A stretch of 64,000 nucleotides of DNA from JBBDMW01 sp040878005. Its GTDB lineage: Bacteria; Chloroflexota; Dehalococcoidia; Lucifugimonadales; Lucifugimonadaceae. This document shows, piece after piece, positions 8,368-17,000 of the stretch. The notes under the pieces were generated by a model. The model was given only the letters and a program-made list of their open reading frames with translations, had not been told where the DNA came from and searched no databases. Made by a program: the position numbers and the translations under genes. How positions within the stretch are numbered: position 1 is the stretch's first letter; each line of letters opens with the position of its first letter. The stretch covers positions 41,668 through 105,667 of the forward strand of contig JBBDMW010000030.1 in assembly GCA_040878005.1 (NCBI GenBank), read 5' to 3'.

Positions 8368-9582
8368 ACTTGATTTACCTACCCATAGCCGACCTGGTGG
8401 ACTGGCAATTGCATCCACCAGATTGGATGGTATTCAAGCGGGTGTTGATCGACCAGCGGCACCGCAATTCGTTGAGGCACAACCCGTTGCCGCTCCCCGG
8501 AGCGGTGGTTCCTCCCGCATGGACGGCTCGACAGCCAATTTATGCAGGTTGAACTGGGTCGATTGTCGCCGGCTTTTGCACCACCTGCTTGTGGCATTCT
8601 GCATTGCCTGAGGCAGGCAAACAGACAGTGGCATTGGATACGTTTTTCACTAATCGGGGCCGCATGTACCGCTGAAATGGGCCGGAGCGGCGCATGTAGT
8701 TCCGAGCGGCGTTTTTGAACTGAAAACAGGGGATTCTGTCACGATTTATACTATCTATTTATAACGGCAAAAGCGCTGTTGTATAAGCCGGGCATTGTGC
8801 TGTAAGGGTTAGAAGCGGCGCCTGCCTATGAAATCTTGGCAGCAACGTAATTCGCCGCTTCAATATCCACGCCGGGTATGCTCTCCCTGCAGCGCAGGGA
8901 GGATGGGCGATCCCACTCCGGTCTGCTTCCCGGCGTCCTATCGTTGTAGCCCCGTCCGCACCCGGCTCAATTGGGCGGCATGTTCAATTTGCCGGCATCC
9001 GTTGTTAACGGCGCTCGGTGGCGGTTGCAGGGACAAGAACTCATGGAGACCCCGCGGGGTTTGTTACTGGGGCGGACCACAGCATCCAGGTAATCCGGTA
9101 TAAGCATTAGATCCGCTCGGCGCCTGGGTGGTTCGCCGACGGACCGCGCCTGGCGTCGCCGTCAGGAAGGGCTGGAGCATCGCCGCGCTTAGGTGCGCCT
9201 CAGCCGAGCGCTCAAAACAGTTTCAGATCGTTGTCTGCAAGGGATCCTGGGCTCTTACCGGGCCGCAGGACGGACGTGGCGTAGTCCGATTCAGGGTGCG
9301 AGGCGTCGCCCCCGGCCAGGATTCATGACACGAGGCCGACTATCCCGGCGTTGTTGAGCCAAACAACAGCGCGGGCTGACATGGACAGCTCTCGACTGCA
9401 GCCTATGCGATCCACGCATGGGTCCCACTGCACTGTTATTCAAGCCGAGTATGGCGGCAGCGTGCATGGGCAGCCCACTCCAGGCAGTGGTCGATGTGGC
9501 CTGCCATCGAATGGCGCCCATGGAATGGTGGTACCAGCCCTAGAGGGAGAGGAGGGCAACTGTACCAACCGCCTCATCCCAC

Positions 9583-9612
9583 TTATCCACACCGGAGCCG
9601 CCCTGTGGATAG
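9583..9612. promoter_or_regulatory. Two inverted DnaA-box-like sites
   Basis: TTATCCACA at 9583-9591 matches the common bacterial DnaA box exactly, and TGTGGATAG at 9604-9612 is its inverse with one mismatch; 12 bp separate them. Two sites alone do not make an origin, and dnaA, dnaN and parAB are not in the window. They could titrate or respond to DnaA, or be chance. Confidence 0.35.
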
Positions 9613-9650
9613 ACGGAAACACCATGGCGGAAACACGCAGGCGCAAACGG

Positions 9651-9736
9651 AGCATATACGCCGATGAAGAAGGCGTAACAGCGGCATAATATGCCGTGTA
9701 ATCAGAATTGGACGGCGTAAAATACGGCGATATGCT
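9651..9736. repeat. Nested inverted-repeat cluster upstream of the winged-helix gene
   Basis: The outer arms AGCATATACGCCG (9651-9663) and CGGCGATATGCT (9725-9736) are inverted with one extra base. Inside lies a perfect 7-bp palindrome CGGCATA-A-TATGCCG (9682-9696) and an imperfect CGGCGTAAAATACGGCG (9713-9729). The half-site GGCRTAA recurs in AGGCGTAAC, CGGCATAAT and CGGCGTAAA. The spacing of repeated half-sites looks like an operator array or a processed hairpin, about 160 bp before the 9897 start. Confidence 0.55.
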
Positions 9737-9896
9737 TCATGTGCGCTGCAAGACGCCCTTCAGGACATTTGGCGGGGATCGTAGAGGGTCACCGGGGTGT
9801 GTTCGCTGATGCGCCGCATGTTCAATTGTGTTGCTCAGCGTCTCCGTGGCGGCTGGGCGTATTTGACGGGGAAACCAGTGGGCGGTGTGACGATTC

Positions 9897-10709
9897 ATGG
9901 CGAAACTTGGCAGCTTCGAATATCCGGAAATTCCTCTTTCCGAAAGCATAGACCTGGGGCAACGGATCGCCCGTGAGTTCGCTGGTGAGGTATCGCGCCA
10001 TGGTCTGGCCAGGGCGCTTGGCATGTCCGAGCGGGGCGGCGCATTTGCCGCGAGGCTCGGAGCGCTGCGCATGTGGGGCATAGCTACCGGGCGCAGCAGG
10101 ATCCGGGTATCACGTGACGGCTTGCGCGCGTCCAGCCCACTGTCCCCTCAAGAATCTGAGTCGGCGAGGAAGGCGCTCGCGTCGTCAGTGCCCCTTTTCG
10201 TTGAGCTCTCCACCCGTATCGGTGACGGACCATACGACCATGCCCGCCTGGCTGTCCTGGTGGAAGAACTCACGGGAGAGGGAAGGCAGGAGGTGGCCCG
10301 TCGGCTGCCGTTGCTGGACCGGATCTTCTCCGAGGTCAGGCAGTACCTTTCGTCGAGTGCCGGGCGGCGCCAGCAGGGCAGGGCGGAGGAGGTTAATGAT
10401 ACGGAGGCTCAATTGCATGACGAGGTTGACCCGGTTGTACCGGAGCCTCGCCAGGCAACCCCGCGCGCTGCGGACGCGCCTGTTGGAGGCAGAGTTGCCG
10501 CTGGTGGAGGAGACAGAATTGAGCTGATCCTGCCAGACGGTGCGCTGTCACTGCCTGAAACGATTAGCAACCTCGATGCGGCGTTGACTGTCCTATGGGC
10601 AAGGCGTCAATTGGTAGCGGCGTATGAGGCTGCCAAGGGCCGGCCAGCGCCAACGCCGCCGCGAGAGTTCACGAGGGATGCGGCGCGTCAGCCTCGTCCT
10701 ACGGCTTAA
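9897..10709 (+). CDS. Winged-helix-like DNA-binding domain protein, function unknown
   Basis: 270 aa, not assigned to a named family. The first 75 residues look like a winged helix: YPEIPLSESIDLGQRI, then a helix-turn-helix-like SRHGLARALGMSERGGAFAA, and a wing with GRSRIRVSRDGLRA. This resembles N-terminal DNA-binding modules of uncharacterised archaeal and bacterial proteins. Residues about 85-150 form a second helical region, followed by an acidic, proline-rich linker and a short C-terminal segment with IELILPDGALSLPETISNLDAAL. The start ATG at 9897 lacks a strong Shine-Dalgarno. It ends 11 bp inside the 3' end of the convergent dehydrogenase. It may bind the repeat cluster upstream; that is inference. 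Confidence 0.6.
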   Translation: MAKLGSFEYPEIPLSESIDLGQRIAREFAGEVSRHGLARALGMSERGGAFAARLGALRMWGIATGRSRIRVSRDGLRASSPLSPQESESARKALASSVPLFVELSTRIGDGPYDHARLAVLVEELTGEGRQEVARRLPLLDRIFSEVRQYLSSSAGRRQQGRAEEVNDTEAQLHDEVDPVVPEPRQATPRAADAPVGGRVAAGGGDRIELILPDGALSLPETISNLDAALTVLWARRQLVAAYEAAKGRPAPTPPREFTRDAARQPRPTA

Positions 10710-11679
10710 GCAGGACCTTGTGCACGACGCCCTGTGCAGGGCTTGCGGCTGCTTCATATCCTGCCGCTGCCTGATCGAGGGGCATCACGTGTGAGACAGC
10801 GGCAGTCAGATCTATGCTTCCTATCTGCACTGCCATGGCAAGCCGACGTACGCGGTCCTGATCAGGCCAGAGCGCGGTTTTAACCGTCAGATCATTGCGG
10901 GTTTCGATGCCAACTGACTGGGATAAACCGGGGCCATAAGGTTCACAAAAAATCACCGTTCCGCCGGGCCTTGCGGCCCGCATGATGCACTCCATGCCAG
11001 GGCCTTCCTGCACAGCGCCGGAAATCACGACATCGGCGGCCCCATCCAGGATGGCTTCCCCGGCATCCACGATGACCGCGCCATAAGCCTTGGCGAGGGC
11101 AGCCCTGCCTGGATTTTGGTCAACGGCGAAGATTCGAGTAAATCGGTTTCGCCTCAATCTCCGGAGAGTGGCGAGTGCGCCAATACCGCATGGATCGCAT
11201 CCCACTACGGCCAGCACACCTTCGGGGCACGCCTCCACTGCCAGATCTGCGGCGTGCGCTCCAAGACCGAGGGTCCCACCGGCGAGGAGCGAACGTTCTT
11301 CAGAGGCGGGGGTAGTCCTGACGAGAATTCGGTCAGCGTTAGGCACGCGCACGAACTCCGCATGCGCTCCGTCCAGTGTGCCGCACCCGAAGCGTTGGTA
11401 CTCGCCGGTTGGAAGCTTCCAGGCTGACGGAGCTATCACCAAATCGCCCAAGTCAAAGTGCGCTACGTTCGATCCAATTTCATGTACGGTCCCGGCGAAC
11501 TCGGTACCGGGCACCAGTCGACCTTGATGCGTGCCGGGACCGGTTTGTCGTGCCACGTCCCACGGTGCGATCGCGGCAGTAGTCACCATCACCACTGCGT
11601 CGTCCGGATCGATAACTGATGGGCGCGGGCGTTCCACCAGCTCTACTTTGCCTGATGCCGAAAAGTTGACTGCTATCAA
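10699..11679 (-). CDS. Zinc-type alcohol dehydrogenase-like MDR protein lacking zinc ligands
   Basis: Medium-chain dehydrogenase/reductase fold, 326 aa: GroES-like N-terminal domain (VMVTTAAIAPWDVARQTG, PGTEFAGTVHEIGSNV) and Rossmann domain (VLAVVGCDPCGIGALATL). Key differences from zinc ADHs: the first catalytic zinc ligand Cys is replaced in AIAPWDVA, the GHE motif reads GTE, and the four-cysteine structural zinc loop is absent. It is therefore more like quinone-reductase or other non-zinc MDRs. Cofactor is probably NAD(P)H; substrate unknown. The gene is 20 bp downstream of uvrC on the same strand. Confidence 0.82.
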   Translation of the reverse strand: MIAVNFSASGKVELVERPRPSVIDPDDAVVMVTTAAIAPWDVARQTGPGTHQGRLVPGTEFAGTVHEIGSNVAHFDLGDLVIAPSAWKLPTGEYQRFGCGTLDGAHAEFVRVPNADRILVRTTPASEERSLLAGGTLGLGAHAADLAVEACPEGVLAVVGCDPCGIGALATLRRLRRNRFTRIFAVDQNPGRAALAKAYGAVIVDAGEAILDGAADVVISGAVQEGPGMECIMRAARPGGTVIFCEPYGPGLSQSVGIETRNDLTVKTALWPDQDRVRRLAMAVQIGSIDLTAAVSHVMPLDQAAAGYEAAASPAQGVVHKVLLKP

Positions 11680-11699
11680 AGGTGACCTGCCCCAGTGAT

Positions 11700-13553
11700 C
11701 TACAGGTGCTCCTTGATTTTCTCCGCCGTACGCAGGGTCATGCCTTGCGCCGCTGCAAGTTCCTGTACGGAAGCTTCGCGAATGCCCTTGACTGAGCCAA
11801 ACTGGCGTATAAGGGCCTTTTTGCGTTTGGGGCCGATTCCCGGCACCAAATCAAGCGCCGACTGGACTGCTGATTTGCCACGCCGGTTACGGTGGTACGT
11901 GACTGCGAACCTGTGTGCTTCGTCCCTGGCACGCTGCACCAGGAACAGCGCCTGTGAATTCCGGGGCAGTACCACGGGCTCCGGGCTGTCCGGGAGGTAT
12001 ATCTCTTCCTGGCGCTTCGCCAATGATGCCAGTGGAATGTCCTTCAGGCCCAGGTGGAGGAAGGCTTCCACCGCCGCGCTCAACTGCCCCTTGCCTCCGT
12101 CAATCAGCACAAGGTCCGGCACTTCACCAAAGCTGCCCAGCGGTTCACTGCTGTTTCCGTTCGCCGTGGCGGTGGATTCCTTGAGGCGCTTGAAACGACG
12201 GGTAAGTACCTCACGCATGGAGCCAAAGTCGTCATTTCCATCCACGGTCTTAATCTTGAAACGCCTGTAGTGGGCGTTCTTTGGCCGGCCGTTTTCGAAC
12301 ACAGACATGCTGGCGACCACGTTGGTGCCCTGGATGTGAGATATGTCGTAGCACTCGATTCGTACTGGCAGACGCGGCAAGTTCAACTGTTCCTGGAGTT
12401 CAGACATGGCCGCAGTCATCATGTCCGAATCTGCCATCCACTTGAGTTTCAGTTGCTCCAGGCCTTGCACGGCATTCTCGCGGACCATGTCGATGAGCCG
12501 CCTCTTTGGGCCACGCTGGGGTACTGTAATTTCAACGGGGCCGCCCCGCTTTTCGCTTAGCCACTTCTCAATGACGCCGGACTCACCGAGTTCCACAGGC
12601 AACAGGACCCGCCGTGGGACATGGGAAGCTGAATCGTAAAACTGCTGTACAAACTGTTCGACGATTGCGGCCTCTGAATCGTCCTGCGTTCCTTCCATGA
12701 TGAAGTTGTCCCTGCCGATGAGGTTGCCCCGGCGTACGAAGAATATTTCCACCCAGGCCTCGTTGCGGCCATGCGCTACCGCGATGGCGTCCAAGTTCTC
12801 CCGGCCCAGGCCAACCACCTTCTGGCCCTCGTACACACGTTCAATTGCCCGCACGCGGTCCCGCAGAGCGGCGGCACGCTCGAACTCCAGGCTGTCCGAT
12901 GCCTCCTGCATGTTGTCCTGGAGCTCTGTTACAACCTGTCTGGTGTTGCCATCAAGGAACATGACGACCTGGTCGATCACCTTCATGTACTCAGCACGGT
13001 CAACGTAGCCTACGCAGGGCGCAACACAACGTTGGATGTGGTACTCCAGGCACGGGCGGTCGTCTGTGCCTGTTATCGCCTTTGTGCAGCTTCGATAAGG
13101 GAAAAGGCGGTTCAGCAGGTCCAGCGTCTTACGCACACTGCCGGCGCTGGCGAACGGTCCGAAGTAGCGGGCGCCGTCATTGGCTGCCCGGCGGGTGACG
13201 TATACCCGAGGGAAGTCTTCAGTCAGGTCAACCTTGATGTAGGGGTACGTCTTGTCATCTTTGAGTCGAGCGTTAAAGCGCGGCCTGTGCTGCTTGATGA
13301 GACTGTTTTCAAGCAGTAGCGCCTCCTGTTCAGACTCAGTGACGATGTATTCAAAATCTTCGATGCGCGCCACCAGGTTGCGCGTCTTGTCAGCCAGCGT
13401 GCCGGGGCTGCCGAAGTATGACCGTAGCCGGTTGCGTAGCGAGGCTGATTTGCCGACGTACAGCACCTCACCGTTTGAGCCGCGCATGAGGTACACGCCG
13501 GGCTTTTGGGGTACGGCTGCGAGGCGGTCTGTGAATCGAGTTTTGACTGGCAT
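11700..13553 (-). CDS. uvrC: Excinuclease ABC subunit C
   Basis: Nucleotide excision repair endonuclease that makes both incisions around a lesion bound by UvrB, 617 aa (usual 590-630). Domains in order: GIY-YIG nuclease (GVYLMRGSNGEVLYVGKSASL, about 17-40), cysteine-rich segment (CTKAITGTDDRPCLEYHIQRCVAPC read in parts), UVR/UvrB-binding motif (about 200-235), RNase H-like nuclease (ECYDISHIQGTNVVASMSVF), and tandem helix-hairpin-helix (VPGIGPKRKKALI...). uvrA and uvrB are not in the window. Confidence 0.97.
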   Translation of the reverse strand: MPVKTRFTDRLAAVPQKPGVYLMRGSNGEVLYVGKSASLRNRLRSYFGSPGTLADKTRNLVARIEDFEYIVTESEQEALLLENSLIKQHRPRFNARLKDDKTYPYIKVDLTEDFPRVYVTRRAANDGARYFGPFASAGSVRKTLDLLNRLFPYRSCTKAITGTDDRPCLEYHIQRCVAPCVGYVDRAEYMKVIDQVVMFLDGNTRQVVTELQDNMQEASDSLEFERAAALRDRVRAIERVYEGQKVVGLGRENLDAIAVAHGRNEAWVEIFFVRRGNLIGRDNFIMEGTQDDSEAAIVEQFVQQFYDSASHVPRRVLLPVELGESGVIEKWLSEKRGGPVEITVPQRGPKRRLIDMVRENAVQGLEQLKLKWMADSDMMTAAMSELQEQLNLPRLPVRIECYDISHIQGTNVVASMSVFENGRPKNAHYRRFKIKTVDGNDDFGSMREVLTRRFKRLKESTATANGNSSEPLGSFGEVPDLVLIDGGKGQLSAAVEAFLHLGLKDIPLASLAKRQEEIYLPDSPEPVVLPRNSQALFLVQRARDEAHRFAVTYHRNRRGKSAVQSALDLVPGIGPKRKKALIRQFGSVKGIREASVQELAAAQGMTLRTAEKIKEHL

Positions 13554-13635
13554 GGTGCAGTCTTCCGACGGCTGGCCTTCTGCAAGGCAAGAAACCCTGC
13601 GGGGGGCGGCGGGAGTCGGGCGGCTCGAAGGAGAG

Positions 13636-13980
13636 CTAGTTCAGGACGACGGTGAGCACGCCCAGAGTGACTGCGATCGCCACGCTGATAACGCCCATCT
13701 TTCGTAGTTCTTTTGGGACACTCCGGGTGAACACCTCGGACCTGGGACGTCCCTGGCGTGCGCGTGCCGCTCGCTGCCGCCGTGCCGTGGAGATGGGGCG
13801 GGCGGTTGAGAGGGCAGGAGAGCGGGATGCGATGCCGTTCTCCGGTTCCGCCACCGCCTCTTCTTCGTCACGGGAGCGTGAGTCAGTTTTGGGAGGCGCC
13901 ACATAGACGTTTGGACGGCTCTCACGACGCGACCGCCGCTTTCCGGGGGTTGCTTTGCGGGAAGGTTTCTTACTCGGCAT
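13636..13980 (-). CDS. Small basic protein with C-terminal membrane anchor
   Basis: 114 aa, unrecognised. The N-terminal two thirds are highly charged and disordered-looking (KKPSRKATPGKRRSRRES; RRQRAARARQGRPRS), followed by one hydrophobic helix at the extreme C-terminus (MGVISVAIAVTLGVLTVVLN). That is a tail-anchored arrangement with a cytoplasmic basic domain. The ATG at 13980 is 14 bp downstream of the cytidylate-kinase-like gene stop on the same strand, so they are probably co-transcribed. A basic, disordered membrane-tethered tail suggests nucleic acid or ribosome contact, but this is only a guess. Confidence 0.6.
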   Translation of the reverse strand: MPSKKPSRKATPGKRRSRRESRPNVYVAPPKTDSRSRDEEEAVAEPENGIASRSPALSTARPISTARRQRAARARQGRPRSEVFTRSVPKELRKMGVISVAIAVTLGVLTVVLN

Positions 13981-13994
13981 ATACCTGTTAACGC

Positions 13995-14753
13995 TTACTG
14001 GGCACTGGCTCCGGCGCCGGTTCGACTGACTGCCGGCGCCCACCTTAGGCCTTTATCGGACATCATCCGGGCAGCGTCCACTGTGACCTGCGCGGCGTAC
14101 TCAATGCTTACATCTGAAGTGTTCCACATAAAATGATACAGGAATGGGTCTATGGGGCTGGAGTTAAACGCACGCTCGAAATAGCGGTGTTGCGCGGCAT
14201 CTGAGTGCTTAATGATCTCCTCGGCCTCTTTCTCAGTGACGCGGTCACGCGACATCACCCGCTTTATGCGATCTTCCATGCGGGCCACGACGCCTACCCT
14301 CAGCACGCTGGGCAGGTCTCTAAGGATGGCTGCTCCGCCCCGGCTAAGGATGACCTTGTTTCCATCTGCTGCAAGGTCCCGTATGACTTCTGCTGTGGTC
14401 GCTACGAAGCGCTGTTCATCGACCTCGTCACCAGAGGTGGCAGGCGGCTCCTCCATTTCCCTGTATGGCCGGGCCAGCAGATGTTCGATGCCCGGCCCAA
14501 AATATGGATCTCCACCCATTCCCGCCACTGCAGACCGGTGGAGCATGCGCTGGACTGCCTGGGCCAATCGTCCTCCAAGGGTGGGGACCCTGCGTTCTGA
14601 GTCAGCCAAGGCGCCAACTGTAGCGCCGACCCGCTTGGCAATGTCAGCCAGCATCAGCCGGTCTACGAAATCCAGATCCATTTCCTGGGCCACAATTCGA
14701 CCAATTTCAGGGGCCCCAGCGCCGACGCGCCCTTCGATTGTTATGACTGACAT
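13995..14753 (-). CDS. Cytidylate-kinase-like family protein
   Basis: 252 aa, related to the 'cytidylate kinase-like' (Cytidylate_kin2) P-loop family rather than canonical Cmk. It begins ITIEGRVGAGAPEIGRIVAQEMDLDFVDR, where the P-loop lacks the usual GKS and instead has the GxGGREIA-like pattern of this family. Later it has VILSRGGAAILRDLP and VGVVARMEDRIKRVMSRDRVTEKEAEEII, the lid/Arg region that recurs in NMP kinases. Substrate unknown. The start at 14753 has GGGGGAGA upstream; the longer frame to 14825 would overlap xerC/D. Neighbours: recombinase upstream, tail-anchored protein downstream. Confidence 0.8.
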   Translation of the reverse strand: MSVITIEGRVGAGAPEIGRIVAQEMDLDFVDRLMLADIAKRVGATVGALADSERRVPTLGGRLAQAVQRMLHRSAVAGMGGDPYFGPGIEHLLARPYREMEEPPATSGDEVDEQRFVATTAEVIRDLAADGNKVILSRGGAAILRDLPSVLRVGVVARMEDRIKRVMSRDRVTEKEAEEIIKHSDAAQHRYFERAFNSSPIDPFLYHFMWNTSDVSIEYAAQVTVDAARMMSDKGLRWAPAVSRTGAGASAQ

Positions 14754-14781
14754 ATGCGTCTCCCCCTGTGGTGGCTGTTCA

Positions 14782-15702
14782 TCATACGGCCCTAGGGTGC
14801 GCTTTTTCATATTCCAGGCGCACATGTTCGCTGGTGAGGTGAGTGTAAATCTGTGTTGTAGCTATGCTCGCATGCCCCAGCAATTCCTGGACGTGCCTTA
14901 ACGATGCGCCGCCGTGCAGCAGATGTGTGGCAAAGCTATGCCGGAGCGTATGGGGAGTTATTGGCGTCGTGATACCGGCGAGCGTGGCGCATCGGCGCAG
15001 CCGCAGCCAGAAGCCCTGCCTTGTGATGCGGCCGCCCTTCCTGTTCAGGAACAACGCGTCGTTCGCGCCTGCGATTGCAAGCTTTGGCCTGGCCATAACG
15101 ATGTACTGTTCGACTGACAGCACGGCTGACTCATGCATTGGGACGATGCGTTCCTTGGAACCTTTGCCAAATGAACGTACAGCCGCGTTGTCCAGGTCAA
15201 CGTCACGGATATCCAGGCTGACCAATTCGCTCACCCTGAGGCCGGATGCGTAGAGCAACTCCAGCATAGCGTTGTCGCGCATCTCTTCAGGAGTCCGGCC
15301 CTTTGACGCACTCTCCAGCAGCCGGTCCACGTCCTCAACCGTCATGGCCTTTGGCAGCGGTCGTCCTGCCCTCGGGGAGCGCAGGTTGGCCGCCGGGTTG
15401 TCCTTGATCTCTCGTTCGTCTTTTAGGAACCGCATGAACGAGCGGAGGGCGGCAATCTTCCTGGATCTTGTGGCTGGTGAGTACCCGCGTTCGTCCATAT
15501 CGGCAAGGAAGCGATTTAGATCAGGAGCTTCCACCTGTGGCCATTCTTCAATCCGTGCCGGGAGACCGGAACCACGATCGGCTGGCTCCTGGAGAAAGGC
15601 CACGAATGACCTCAAGTCGTTTGAATACGCGGCCAGAGTGTGGCGCGATACGCCCCGTTCAGCAGCAAGGTAATCAAGAAACGACTCGACCGATGAGTTC
15701 AT
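14782..15702 (-). CDS. xerD: Tyrosine recombinase XerC/XerD
   Basis: Site-specific recombinase that resolves chromosome dimers at dif, 306 aa (usual 295-305). The N-terminal SAM-like core-binding domain (VESFLDYLAAERGVSRHTLAAY) is followed by the catalytic domain with Arg in SGLRVSELVSL, Lys in GKGSKERIVP, HTLRHSFATHLL (His/Arg), GHASIATT (His) and nucleophile Tyr in TQIYTHLT. XerC and XerD cannot be separated by eye; the QGFWLRLRR region fits XerD slightly better. No integrase-type attachment site, phage gene or cargo is adjacent, so this is a housekeeping recombinase. It is divergent from lgt, with 141 bp between. Confidence 0.92.
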   Translation of the reverse strand: MNSSVESFLDYLAAERGVSRHTLAAYSNDLRSFVAFLQEPADRGSGLPARIEEWPQVEAPDLNRFLADMDERGYSPATRSRKIAALRSFMRFLKDEREIKDNPAANLRSPRAGRPLPKAMTVEDVDRLLESASKGRTPEEMRDNAMLELLYASGLRVSELVSLDIRDVDLDNAAVRSFGKGSKERIVPMHESAVLSVEQYIVMARPKLAIAGANDALFLNRKGGRITRQGFWLRLRRCATLAGITTPITPHTLRHSFATHLLHGGASLRHVQELLGHASIATTQIYTHLTSEHVRLEYEKAHPRAV

Positions 15703-15843
15703 GGTGAGCGCCCCGGCGGTGGATGGGGGACAGGGATCGTGAGGAAAGTGGGCAGATTCTAACACGTCAGCCGGTTCAATTAGGAGTTGGATACGGTAAC
15801 CTGAACTTCATGTTCGGCGTCATGGGCAGTTTGACGCTCTAAG

Positions 15844-16851
15844 ATGTCGAAACCTAGAATCGCACCGGCCCGTAATATTGATTTGCACGGACTTCTTCGT
15901 CCGTTGCTCTACCTCACATTCTTAACTCTGAGCTGGCAAGGTATGAATCCGCCTTCACTTCTCGCGATCGAAATCCCTTTCGACCCCAACATCATTTCCA
16001 GTGGCGGCTTCACACTGAGCTGGCACGGCTTGTTGAGCTTCGTCGGGGTTGCTGTTGCTGTCTATCTCATAGCCCGGTGGGCGAAACGCGACGGCATTGA
16101 GCCTGATGTTGTCTACAACACCGCGATCTGGGCGATCCTGGGCGGCATCATAGGCGCTCGCATAGTGCATGTCGCCGACAACTGGCACCTGTACAGCAAT
16201 GACCTTGGCAGCGTGTTCGCCATCTGGTCAGGCGGCATTGGCCTGTGGGGTGCGATCCTTGGCGGCTGGCTCGCCGGAGTGGCATACGCCTATGTAGCGA
16301 AATATCCGATCGGCAAGCTGATGGACCTGGCGGCCCCGGCGATGCTTATTGGCCAGTCGGTCGGGCGCATCGGGGATATCATCAACGGCGAGCATTGGTC
16401 GCGAGCCACAGAGCTCCCGTGGGGCTGGTTCTTCAGTCATCCTGAGAGCCCCGGACGCATTGGCGCCATTCGCCTTTTCGGAGACGGTGACCAGCCAGTC
16501 CATCCGACAGTGTTCTACGAGATCATCTGGAACATGGTGTCGCTGGCCATAGTCTGGAAGTTGCGGGGTCGTCTCAAGCCAGACGGCAGCATTTGGATGC
16601 TGTACCTGACGCTTTACGCGATTGGGCGCTTCTCAGTTCAATGGCTGAGGCTGGATCCCGTGAAGTTCTGGGGGCTGCAGGAAGCCCACATCATCGCGAT
16701 ACTGGTTCTGCTGGTTACCATCCCGTACCTGGTTCTCAAGACTCGTTTTGTTAAGCCAGGCGAAGAGCCGGACGATCCCTCATCTCAGCGGCCAACGACC
16801 AGGCGCGAGCGCCGGGAGAGGGCAAGAGAGCGAGCCCGCGACCGGGCCTGA
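15844..16851 (+). CDS. lgt: Prolipoprotein diacylglyceryl transferase
   Basis: Integral membrane enzyme that moves diacylglycerol from phosphatidylglycerol to the lipobox cysteine of prolipoproteins, 335 aa with the longer start. Seven membrane segments are visible. Diagnostic pieces: GARIVHV, the signature GRIGDIINGEHWSR (family pattern GRxGNFxNxE), HPTVFYE and AIGRFSVQWLR. Two oddities: about 33 extra N-terminal residues before MNPPSLLAIEIPFDP (an alternative start is 15943), and a very basic, Arg-rich C-terminal tail (TTRRERRERARERARDRA). It supports processing of the lipoproteins encoded in this window (thioredoxin-like, CtpA). Confidence 0.95.
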   Translation: MSKPRIAPARNIDLHGLLRPLLYLTFLTLSWQGMNPPSLLAIEIPFDPNIISSGGFTLSWHGLLSFVGVAVAVYLIARWAKRDGIEPDVVYNTAIWAILGGIIGARIVHVADNWHLYSNDLGSVFAIWSGGIGLWGAILGGWLAGVAYAYVAKYPIGKLMDLAAPAMLIGQSVGRIGDIINGEHWSRATELPWGWFFSHPESPGRIGAIRLFGDGDQPVHPTVFYEIIWNMVSLAIVWKLRGRLKPDGSIWMLYLTLYAIGRFSVQWLRLDPVKFWGLQEAHIIAILVLLVTIPYLVLKTRFVKPGEEPDDPSSQRPTTRRERRERARERARDRA

Positions 16852-17000
16852 TCAGATACGCTGGCTTCTGAGCGCAGGCGAGCCCACGCAGCCACGGGGG
16901 CAGTGGAACACCTCAACGGCGGCGTCGTGGCGGCGACGCGCTGGCATGAGAGAGGCCCGTGTGTGACTACGAGCAGTCTCACCAGCCGTTCAAGATGATG

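Larger units (their letters stand above)
8368..9896. other. About 1.5 kb region without a convincing gene
   Basis: Open frames here are short, lack good ribosome-binding sites and translate to unlikely compositions on both strands. What can be seen: an A+T-rich patch at about 8737-8790, a CTCCCTG/CAGGGAG stem at 8883-8901, a GC palindrome at 9049-9060, two facing DnaA-box-like sites at 9583-9612 and an inverted-repeat cluster at 9651-9736. No RNase P, SRP, 6S or riboswitch core sequence is recognisable. It could hold an unrecognised structured RNA, a decayed gene or a control region. The chromosome elsewhere in the window is compact, so a gap this size stands out. Confidence 0.6.

Noticed and set aside
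9351..9689. Plus-strand 112-aa frame in the gene-poor region
   Set aside because: Low-complexity Gly/Ser/His composition, no site before the start, and it contains the DnaA-like boxes and part of the inverted repeats.
8368..9896. RNase P, SRP RNA or a riboswitch in the gene-poor region
   Set aside because: None of the invariant core sequences of those RNAs could be found on either strand.
14782..15702. Xer recombinase as a mobile-element integrase
   Set aside because: Length and motifs match housekeeping XerC/D; no phage, cargo or attachment repeats nearby, and the tRNA genes 10 kb away show no flanking duplication.
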